23,781 nt of DNA. Origin: a virus. The notes under the pieces were generated by a model. That model saw nothing but the letters and a program-made list of their open reading frames with translations. It did no database searches and was not told the origin of the DNA. Each line of letters begins with the position of its first letter. The stretch's first letter is position 1. The DNA lies in the IMG/VR virus record IMGVR_UViG_3300010885_009880, positions 1-23,781 of that record. The stretch is one strand, 5' to 3'. Below, piece after piece: positions 17,201 to 23,781 of this stretch. The position numbers and the translations under genes were made by a program.

Positions 17201-20200
17201 AGTTAAAATGATTCGAGGACATGACGGTAGTTTAACTTTAGCATACAACGACTATCGAGACGAATTAATTTTAGAGTTAGAAAAACGAATTTACAATAAT
17301 ATTAAAGTATCTTATGATATTAATATATTTGATGTTGGATCTGTAATCCCAGGATATTCGAGAGATACCGAATATACATTGTCTGAGTTTAATCAAACTC
17401 TTGCTCCAAACTTTTATAGTTGGGTTACAATGGTAGGCGCCAATTTTACAAAACCAATATCTTTTGATTTAGCTAATGCATTCACATATAATTTTAAAGG
17501 ACATAGCGCCCCTGATGGCAGAGGTGTACCGGGATACTGGAGAGGTATATACCAATGGGTATATGACACTGATAGGCCTCATTTGTTTCCGTGGGAAATG
17601 TTAGGGTTTTCAGAAAAACCAAGTTGGTGGACAAGTTTATACGGCCCCGCTCCGTATACTAATGATAATTTAGTCATGTGGACTGACATAAGTTTAGGCG
17701 CCATTCGTGAGCCTGGCATGCCAACTACATATAGACCTAATTATGCAAAACCTTTTCTACTAGATCACTTACCAGTAGACGGGTCTGGAAATTTAATCAA
17801 TCCAGTACAAGTTAACATAGCACTAGGCCCTGAAACATTAGATGTTAGTTCTAATTTTGTGTTCGGTGATAATAGTCCTGCCGAAGCCGCGTGGAGAAAA
17901 AGTAGTTATTATCCTTTCAGTGTAATCTCAACAGCGATGATTTTAAAACCATCGAAAACATTTGGATTAACACTTGATAAATCTAGAATTAAACGAAATC
18001 TTTCAGGACAATTAGTTAATACTGATACTCATTTGCGTATCCGTCCAATGGATATAGCTATACCTAGCATTTATTCTAGCACTGATCGTATTCAAACTAG
18101 CGGTATTATAAATTATATTATTGATGACCTAGTACATGAAAATTTAAATTTTTATAATCAATACCAATATGCTTTACAGAATTTAGAAGTGAAATTGAGT
18201 TATCGAATTGGATCTTTTACAACAAAAACAAATTTTAATTTATTATTAGATAGTAAAAATCCTGCGGCGACTGGTAGTTTATTTGTTCCTCCGGAAGACT
18301 ATTCTATTATTTTTAATAGTTCTAGTCCTGTTAAAAAATTATCCTATAGTGGTGTAATTATAACTAAAACAGATACTGGATACGAAGTACAAGGTTACAG
18401 TTTATCAACACCTTACTTTAATTATTATAACTGGACACAGAGTTCTGGTGCGGTAACTATTGGCGGCATTAGTGCGCCTTATGCTCAATGGCAAGCTAGC
18501 CAACAATATACTACTGGACAGGTTGTATTTTATAACGGAATTTATTACAGAACTATAGCTAATACTAATTCCGGTGATACATTTAATCCACGATCTTTTG
18601 TTAAATTAGCCGAACTACCTATATCCGGCGGAGTAACTGCTAGTTTTAGAAAAACATGGGACAGAACAGATGCAGTAACAATTCCATACGGAACCATATT
18701 AAATTCAATACAAGAAGTTGTTGATTTTTTAACTGGATACGGAGAATGGTTAAAAGATCAAGGATTTGTATTCGAAGAATTTAACGACAAACTAAGTGCA
18801 GTTAGCAACTGGGAAACTAGTGCAAAAGAATTTATGTTTTGGACTACACAGAACTGGTCTACTTCTTTAAATTGGTCAGACTGGTTGCCTAATAAATTAA
18901 TTCCAGCAGGCACTATTGTAAAATATAATGGTGTTTATTATAAAGCATTAGATGTACAAGCGGCATCAGCAGTTTTTATAGCTAGCGATTTTTCAAAGAT
19001 TGCAGATATCAATAGTAGCGGAAATGCTGTTATCAGTTTAAGCCCGGCGGCAAATAGTTTAACATTTACTGCTGAAATGGCAGTTGTTGACGATGTTAAT
19101 AATTCGTTTAATCAATATGAGATTTTTAAAGTTGATGGCACCAGCTTACAGCCGGCCGATTTAAATAGCATACGACAAGGAAATACTATAAATTATGTTC
19201 CGAGAGAAAACGGAACAATTTATAATGCTAGTTTTTATCTAATACAAAAAGAACAAGTAGTAATTTTAAACAATACTACTATGTTTAATGATGTAATTTA
19301 TAATCCTGCAAGTGGTTATAGACAAGAACGCATTAAAGTAAACGGTTTTGTTGCAAGCCAGTGGTTTGGAGGATTTGAAGTTCCTGGCTTTATATTTGAT
19401 AGAGCTGAAATTACAGAATGGAAACCTTATACAACATATTATCCTGGTGACATAGTTAAACAGGGACAGTTTTATCTTCAAGCAGATCCTACCGGTAATG
19501 CTGTACAAGGTACTGCAACTATAGATACTAATCAATGGTTTTTATTAACTAAGAAACCAGAATCTAAACTAATACCTAACTGGACTTATAAAGCCAGCCA
19601 GTTTACCGATTTTTATAATTTAGACGAAGATAACTTTGACACAGGGCAACAGCAAATTGCACAGCATTTAATCGGATATCAGGATCGTCAATATCTTGAC
19701 AATATTATTCAAGATAAAGTTAGCGAATTTCAATTTTATCAAGGCTTTATTAAAGAAAAAGGCACACAAAATAGTCTTAATAAACTATTTGATGTTCTAA
19801 GTACTGACAATAAAGAAAGTTTAAATTTTTATGAAGAGTGGGCAATACGAGTAGGCCAATACGGAGCCAGTTCTGCGTTTGATACTGTTGAATTTATTTT
19901 AGATGAAACAAGTTCTACTATTAATCCTCAAGGATTTTATTTAGTAAATCAGCCAGAAGAAACTCCAACTAATTTTAATATAAATTTATTACCTAAGGAT
20001 TTATATCTTGCACCGCTAGGGTACAATTCAAATCCGTTTCCTTATAATAAGGAGTTTGCACCATTTTTAAGATCAGGCGGATATGTACAAGTTGATTCAA
20101 CAGTTATACAACTTCCGTCTATAGATACTTTAGAAACAGAAGATATTTCTAAATACGCAGATGGCATGTTTATCTGGACACCGTTTTATCAGACAAGCTG

Positions 20201-23200
20201 GAATATTTTTAGATTTACTAATAGTTTATTTAAAATTTCTGATGTAGTACAGGCATCTGACGAGTTAATGATATACTTAGAAAAAACTCCTGTGGGGTTA
20301 AGTGTCGGCAATTATATAGGTATATCTCAAGTATCATTTGCTGGATTTTTTAAAATATCTAATATATCAAAAAACGTTATTACAGTAATTGCACCTACGG
20401 TTAAATTATCTGGAACTTTTACCCAACAATCTCAAGCTGTACTTTTCTTTTTATTACCAGCAAAAACATCTACCATTGATAATGCTAATGAGTTAATTAG
20501 ATCTTTTATAACACCAGGTGATAAAATTTGGACAGATGATGACGGTACGGATCACTGGGCTACTTGGCAATTACAACAAGCATATACAAAAAAAGAAATT
20601 GTAAATCAAGATAACATTTTAACCGAATTCAAATATGCTGTAGTTTGGAAACCTAACACAACGTATACATTAGGCACTATCATTAACAATGGTGGATTAT
20701 ATTACTACACAATACATTGGTTTACTTCTGGCGCGACATTTGCTAATAATGTTTCTTTATTATCTTATGCATTGGGTAGTACTGGAAATACTATAACAGC
20801 GACTTCTACAAATCAGCTTAATAGTTTAGCTATGCGTAGTATTACTCCTGATACATTATCTTCGTTTGGACAAACAGTTGCTATTACTAATGCTGGAAAT
20901 TTAGCAGTGGTGTATACAGCGAAAGGTCATATTGGGACTTATAATAAAGTTAGTGGCTCTCAACCTTGGGAATTAAAACAAGTAATTCCCCAACCGTTTA
21001 TTGCACAATCAAGTCCGCTGAATATTAACCCAAATAGTTTAACTACATTTGGCGAATCATTAGCAATAGCGAATGATGGATCGTATCTTGCCATAGGTAG
21101 TCCTAATGCAGGATATGCCAGTATTAAGACTGACAGTACTACTGGAAATAAAATTTGTGATCTTTCCGGAGTAGCATCAAGCAACGGCGCTACTGGTGTA
21201 ATTAGTTTATATAAACAAGATGCCTACGGTGATTATAGTTTAATTTTTAGCTTTGTAACAGGAAATGACAGAGCTGGCGAGCAATTTGGCGGAACACTAG
21301 CGTTTGCTAAAGATACATTATTTGCATCAGCCCGCGCCGCCGACGGCAGTTCACGAGTTTATGTAACTAGGTTAATTAACGATAAGTGGATATTTAATTC
21401 TTCTCCTATCACAGCAAGTTCTTATTCTACAGATTTTGGTAAACTAATAGTTGTATCTGATGATAATTCAACAGTGGCAATTTCGAGTCCTAGTACTGGA
21501 TCTGTGTATGTATACACATTAGCTGTTTCCGGTTTGTATGTTTTAAGTAAAACCGTTACAGATCCTAATGCGTTACAAACTGTAAATAATTTTGCATTGA
21601 CAATTATTAATGGCGGATACGGATTTAAGAATAATATTACAGATGTATATGATAACCAACTTCAAAGTATTTCGACTATTAATGGGACCGGCACCGGAAT
21701 AACATTCAATCTTGGAGTAGATACTAATGGTGTTATGAACTCGGTAATAACACAAACTACCGGAGTAAATTATCAAAATAATGATCGGGTAACAGTTATA
21801 AATCCGTTAGGAACAGGTGCTGTATTACAAGCAAACTTATTAACTGGCGGTACTGGTTATACAACATCGACTAACGTGCCTGTTGGATATGCCCCGCAAG
21901 TAGCAACGTCAACAACTGGATTAATACAAGGTAATGTATTCATTCCTAGCGGAACTATTTCTGGAACATTTGTTAGTGGTATGTCGTTATCGGGGAAAAA
22001 TCTGCCAACTAGCACTTCTATATCAAGCGTTGATACCGTTACCGTTACTGGTGTATCGATCTCAGGATTTAATTTAAGTGTAGGCGGCCAAACATCGTCT
22101 GCCAAAGGTAATTTAGCCATAGGTATGGTTATTACAGGTTCTGGAATTTCTGCGAATACGTATATTACCGACCAGCAATCAGGAACTTGGATTGTTAATA
22201 ACAGCCATAGCGTGTCTAATATTACTGTCACTGGTAAAAAATATGATTTGAACCGTGATTATACAATTCAGTACAAAGGATATGTGACTGTTACTTCGCT
22301 AACAGTACCGGTTATAGTTTCTCCAAACACCGACGGCATAACTTCTACGTTATCGTTAACTGATTTCGCCACATCTCCAATTGTAGTTGGTACACGGTTA
22401 TCGGGAACCGGCACCGGAATAGCATCAGTTTCAACACCGCAAGGAAATGTAGCGACTCAGCAACAAGTTATTAGTACAATAGGTACGATAGGTACAATAA
22501 CTGGAACCGGACCGTTAAGCACATTTACTACATTTACAAACATTTCTGGAACTGCTCCAGTGGTGACGGCAACTCAGACTAACACACAAACATTTGTGTC
22601 GACATCATCGATTAATGGAAATATACTAACTGTAGTATCTGTGGCTTCTGGAACAGTTGATGTCGGATATGTATTAACAGGAACTGGCATTATAGCAGGC
22701 ACTTATATTGTTGCCAAATTATCAGCTTCTTCTACAGGTTCTACTTGGACTGTTAGCCAAGAACACATTAATAGACAATCAAATGCCGGTGATGTTACAG
22801 GTACATTAAATGCTATCACGGTTGGAAATACAAATTCAATGGCAGTAGGATTACCTATTATATTTGCGACAAGTTTTGGCGGAATTACAGCATCCACTAC
22901 TTATTACATTGTAAGGATAATTGATCCTACCCATATTTCAATTGGCACAACATCCAGTGCAACTTCTGATGTGACACTAACTATTGCTAACGGCGCATCA
23001 ACCTTTACAGTTAACGGTAGTGTGGTTCCGGTAGTTGGAACTTATCAAAGTGTTACACAACGTTACACAAGTGGTTCTGGCACCGGCGCAACATTTATTG
23101 TTACACGATCTGGATTAACACCTCTATATGCCGATAACGATGCTACAGGCATTAGCTTACTGGCTCCAGGTACTGGTTATAAAATCGGAGACACTATCAC

Positions 23201-23781
23201 TATCGGCGGAAACGCATTAGGCGGTGTACTTACAACAAATGATTTAACATTTACTATTACCCGGTCATTAAATGCTACAATGACTGCAAAAATTACAGGG
23301 ATGACTTCGTTTAGTAGCACAGCATTTCCGTTAGGATCAAAATTTACGGCTTTAAATTTAACCGGCCAGTTGTATCAAGACACTCCAACATCGGTTACCA
23401 TTACTAATTATTTGGATAACAGTGGAAATCCTACAAGCTCAGCAGGTACATATACCGGAATTCAATATTCGGTAGTTGGCGGAAGTACACCAGTTGCAGG
23501 CACTATTGCTGATATTACTACACAAAATATAGGAACTATTACTTACAATAACGTAGTACAAGATACAACGTCTGGTATTGGAACCAATGCAGTGTTTAAT
23601 GTTGCAATTACTGGCACTACTGCGGTATATCAAGGATTTACTACAATTAGTATTGTAAGCCAAGGTGGAAACTATGTTGTTGGAGATAGTATTGTAATTG
23701 CCGGTACTAGTCTTGGCGGCACTAGCCCAATAAATGATTTACGATTTATAGTTGCATCCAATCCATCGTTACCTGCAGGTA
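14223..23781 (+). CDS. Giant modular baseplate/adhesin protein, possibly gp7-like, cut by the window end
   Basis: The frame opens with ATG at 14223 and stays open to the window edge: 3186 codons with no stop. The N-terminus (residues 17-148) is distinctive: LVPKFYQTRDNVKFIQSTIDQL, SGYIGRENAKS, DTTRQNYQLEPGV, TTFFKDYIDYINQLTVFGG, HIDWDKFVNFQQYYWLPYGP. I recall this start from proteins called baseplate wedge initiator (gp7) in marine T4-like phages; T4 gp7 has only 1032 residues. A long region rich in Asn, Thr and Tyr follows, then carbohydrate-binding-like modules (about 1423-2175), an FG-GAP-like propeller (about 2213-2440) and repeated Gly/Thr beta modules to the end. Position after gp6 fits gp7. 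The adhesin role is inferred from the modules. Start context is GGAT 8 nt upstream, with an 8-bp overlap with gp6. Confidence 0.8.
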   Translation, partial: MSDKINPTGSSSQTAVDLVPKFYQTRDNVKFIQSTIDQLVQKGTTKKISGYIGRENAKSAAGTDTFIDAIDTTRQNYQLEPGVVVNDRLGNTTFFKDYIDYINQLTVFGGNTDNHERINKQEFYSWSPHIDWDKFVNFQQYYWLPYGPETITVYGQQKNIVSTYTVVVETELSNKEYLFTPNGLTRNPSLILYRGQTYHFDITSIGEPFSIKTARTLGNQDRYIDDAKSVDNFAVTTGKVTFTVPTNAPDLLYYVSENDPNLGGIFKILDVNENSSIDVDADFLGKKTYTLASGDSISNGMKISFGGNVTPTKYSTGEYYVEGVGTAITLIPTTVLEVIGAYTETKILNYDETPFDQYPLDQTSTYANSQDYIVINRSAIDKNAWSRYNRWFHKDVVATSAKLNGTSLDLNQTVRATRPIIEFEAGLRLFNFGSIAINDVDVVDNFTIDAFNTIEGSAGYNIDGTQLTEGMKVVFLAEKDPLIQNNIYLVRFINIQNAGSGKPQIHLELVGTPAKDNTILVKQGKSYQGYMFWFNGTSWVYGQQKTKVNQPPLFDLVDNDKTLLSSYSGSTFSGTKIFSYKVGTGVNDTVLGFPLSYQNINNIGDIKFEFNLLTDTFNYKESDLLITKSINIGFLKQLNYVNNVSYTNGWQTSAVTKYQAGIRIYKNSNLVNNFPLDIYDNKTDLADLEVRIYINGIRLDKHKWSLLDAANYKVIKLSSNIALTDVLTIRAFAKQSINKNGYYEIPINLQNNPLNEDMTMFTLGEVSDHVNSIIDNLQTTFTGSFPGNNNLRDLGNITPYGTKFVQHSSPASLSLFHIASEDSNVVKSLEQASNDYGKFKRNFIAKSQTLGTHGDAVSQVDSILLKLTSNKSKLTPYYFSDMIPFGAKKISNYTVVDPRITTYPLTNIFDNTVLSNKAVGVYIGTNQLLYGLDYTFTTDGYVNISAALVKNQIITVYEYDSTDGCYVPATPSKLGLWPKYTPEIFLDTSFINPVKMIRGHDGSLTLAYNDYRDELILELEKRIYNNIKVSYDINIFDVGSVIPGYSRDTEYTLSEFNQTLAPNFYSWVTMVGANFTKPISFDLANAFTYNFKGHSAPDGRGVPGYWRGIYQWVYDTDRPHLFPWEMLGFSEKPSWWTSLYGPAPYTNDNLVMWTDISLGAIREPGMPTTYRPNYAKPFLLDHLPVDGSGNLINPVQVNIALGPETLDVSSNFVFGDNSPAEAAWRKSSYYPFSVISTAMILKPSKTFGLTLDKSRIKRNLSGQLVNTDTHLRIRPMDIAIPSIYSSTDRIQTSGIINYIIDDLVHENLNFYNQYQYALQNLEVKLSYRIGSFTTKTNFNLLLDSKNPAATGSLFVPPEDYSIIFNSSSPVKKLSYSGVIITKTDTGYEVQGYSLSTPYFNYYNWTQSSGAVTIGGISAPYAQWQASQQYTTGQVVFYNGIYYRTIANTNSGDTFNPRSFVKLAELPISGGVTASFRKTWDRTDAVTIPYGTILNSIQEVVDFLTGYGEWLKDQGFVFEEFNDKLSAVSNWETSAKEFMFWTTQNWSTSLNWSDWLPNKLIPAGTIVKYNGVYYKALDVQAASAVFIASDFSKIADINSSGNAVISLSPAANSLTFTAEMAVVDDVNNSFNQYEIFKVDGTSLQPADLNSIRQGNTINYVPRENGTIYNASFYLIQKEQVVILNNTTMFNDVIYNPASGYRQERIKVNGFVASQWFGGFEVPGFIFDRAEITEWKPYTTYYPGDIVKQGQFYLQADPTGNAVQGTATIDTNQWFLLTKKPESKLIPNWTYKASQFTDFYNLDEDNFDTGQQQIAQHLIGYQDRQYLDNIIQDKVSEFQFYQGFIKEKGTQNSLNKLFDVLSTDNKESLNFYEEWAIRVGQYGASSAFDTVEFILDETSSTINPQGFYLVNQPEETPTNFNINLLPKDLYLAPLGYNSNPFPYNKEFAPFLRSGGYVQVDSTVIQLPSIDTLETEDISKYADGMFIWTPFYQTSWNIFRFTNSLFKISDVVQASDELMIYLEKTPVGLSVGNYIGISQVSFAGFFKISNISKNVITVIAPTVKLSGTFTQQSQAVLFFLLPAKTSTIDNANELIRSFITPGDKIWTDDDGTDHWATWQLQQAYTKKEIVNQDNILTEFKYAVVWKPNTTYTLGTIINNGGLYYYTIHWFTSGATFANNVSLLSYALGSTGNTITATSTNQLNSLAMRSITPDTLSSFGQTVAITNAGNLAVVYTAKGHIGTYNKVSGSQPWELKQVIPQPFIAQSSPLNINPNSLTTFGESLAIANDGSYLAIGSPNAGYASIKTDSTTGNKICDLSGVASSNGATGVISLYKQDAYGDYSLIFSFVTGNDRAGEQFGGTLAFAKDTLFASARAADGSSRVYVTRLINDKWIFNSSPITASSYSTDFGKLIVVSDDNSTVAISSPSTGSVYVYTLAVSGLYVLSKTVTDPNALQTVNNFALTIINGGYGFKNNITDVYDNQLQSISTINGTGTGITFNLGVDTNGVMNSVITQTTGVNYQNNDRVTVINPLGTGAVLQANLLTGGTGYTTSTNVPVGYAPQVATSTTGLIQGNVFIPSGTISGTFVSGMSLSGKNLPTSTSISSVDTVTVTGVSISGFNLSVGGQTSSAKGNLAIGMVITGSGISANTYITDQQSGTWIVNNSHSVSNITVTGKKYDLNRDYTIQYKGYVTVTSLTVPVIVSPNTDGITSTLSLTDFATSPIVVGTRLSGTGTGIASVSTPQGNVATQQQVISTIGTIGTITGTGPLSTFTTFTNISGTAPVVTATQTNTQTFVSTSSINGNILTVVSVASGTVDVGYVLTGTGIIAGTYIVAKLSASSTGSTWTVSQEHINRQSNAGDVTGTLNAITVGNTNSMAVGLPIIFATSFGGITASTTYYIVRIIDPTHISIGTTSSATSDVTLTIANGASTFTVNGSVVPVVGTYQSVTQRYTSGSGTGATFIVTRSGLTPLYADNDATGISLLAPGTGYKIGDTITIGGNALGGVLTTNDLTFTITRSLNATMTAKITGMTSFSSTAFPLGSKFTALNLTGQLYQDTPTSVTITNYLDNSGNPTSSAGTYTGIQYSVVGGSTPVAGTIADITTQNIGTITYNNVVQDTTSGIGTNAVFNVAITGTTAVYQGFTTISIVSQGGNYVVGDSIVIAGTSLGGTSPINDLRFIVASNPSLPAG
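18480..20755 (+). repeat. Four CBM5/12-like carbohydrate-binding motifs in the giant protein
   Basis: The pattern W-x(5)-Y-x-x-G-x-(I/V)-V-x-(Y)NG-x-(Y)Y recurs in one frame. The copies start near 18489 (WQASQQYTTGQVVFYNGIYY), 18893 (partial: PAGTIVKYNGVYYKAL), 19419 (WKPYTTYYPGDIVKQGQFYL) and 20646 (WKPNTTYTLGTIINNGGLYYY). Such aromatic-lined modules bind chitin or other polysaccharides in other proteins. The copies are too diverged to be recent duplications. Confidence 0.55.
20859..21530 (+). repeat. FG-GAP-type beta-propeller repeats in the giant protein
   Basis: Four FG-starting repeats are seen: SSFGQTVAITNAGNLAVV (Phe at residue 2215), TTFGESLAIANDGSYLAIGSPNAG (2276), EQFGGTLAFAKDTLFASA (2355) and TDFGKLIVVSDDNSTVAISSPSTGSVYVYT (2405). 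The spacings of 50-79 residues and the FG, GSP and GxVxVY marks fit integrin-alpha-like propeller blades. The segment may be incomplete or have further diverged blades. Confidence 0.6.
21600..23775 (+). repeat. Repeated Gly/Thr-rich beta modules at the end of the giant protein
   Basis: Two repeat types alternate. Type A has GTGATF, then GY..GD.I.IGG..LGG...NDL.F: copies start near 23070 and 23571, with a diverged copy from 21678. Type B has VG..L.GTGI..GTYI followed by a W(T/I)V strand and a VTG end: copies start near 22119 and 22662, with degenerate copies near 21975 and 22386. The 15-mer ACCGGCACCGGAATA occurs at both 21687 and 22407. Such modules are common in long tail fibre and surface proteins of marine phages. 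Confidence 0.6.

Noticed and set aside
21857-22231. Minus-strand open frame opposite the giant gene
   Set aside because: Val/Pro/Thr-rich antisense of repeated Gly/Thr modules; no start signal.
21600-23775. CRISPR array or tandem DNA repeat
   Set aside because: The repeats are protein-level modules with diverged DNA, irregular spacing and a continuous reading frame.

Overview
The window is a piece of a T4-like, contractile-tailed bacteriophage genome (Caudoviricetes, myovirus morphology). It is AT-rich and tightly packed. Gene content and gene form look more like the marine and freshwater T4-like phages (cyanophage and pelagiphage relatives) than coliphage T4. The cell-puncturing gp5 has no lysozyme domain, gp6 is very long, a TagD-like cytidylyltransferase sits among the recombination genes, and a giant modular structural protein follows gp6. 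The host cannot be named from this sequence.

Layout. Bases 1-348 hold no convincing gene but are rich in inverted repeats, some of which pair better as a minus-strand RNA. Bases 349-5109 are a minus-strand cluster of replication, recombination and regulation genes. In transcription order it runs: late sigma factor gp55, SbcD/Mre11-like nuclease gp47, SbcC/Rad50-like ATPase gp46, a nucleotidyltransferase, a small unknown protein and a GIY-YIG nuclease-fold protein. Most of these genes overlap (44, 4, 4 and 17 bp), so they probably form one operon. A 77-bp divergent spacer (5110-5186) holds a near-consensus host sigma70 promoter facing left and a T4-type late promoter (AATAAATA) facing right.

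Bases 5187-23781 are a plus-strand late operon for the baseplate: a tail-tube cap (gp48/gp54-like), a short gp53-like wedge protein, a large hub-like protein, the gp5 spike, the gp25 wedge protein, gp6, and a giant open reading frame of at least 3186 codons that runs off the right edge. The same AATAAATA octamer recurs just upstream of gp6.

How the parts fit. The leftward operon would be read early by host RNA polymerase. Its first product, gp55, should redirect that polymerase to the NATAAATA-type promoters that drive the rightward baseplate genes. The switch from early to late expression is therefore encoded in the spacer between the two operons. The giant last protein joins a baseplate-like N-terminus to several putative carbohydrate-binding segments, an FG-GAP beta-propeller-like segment and repeated Gly/Thr-rich beta modules. 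This suggests a baseplate component with host-surface binding functions.
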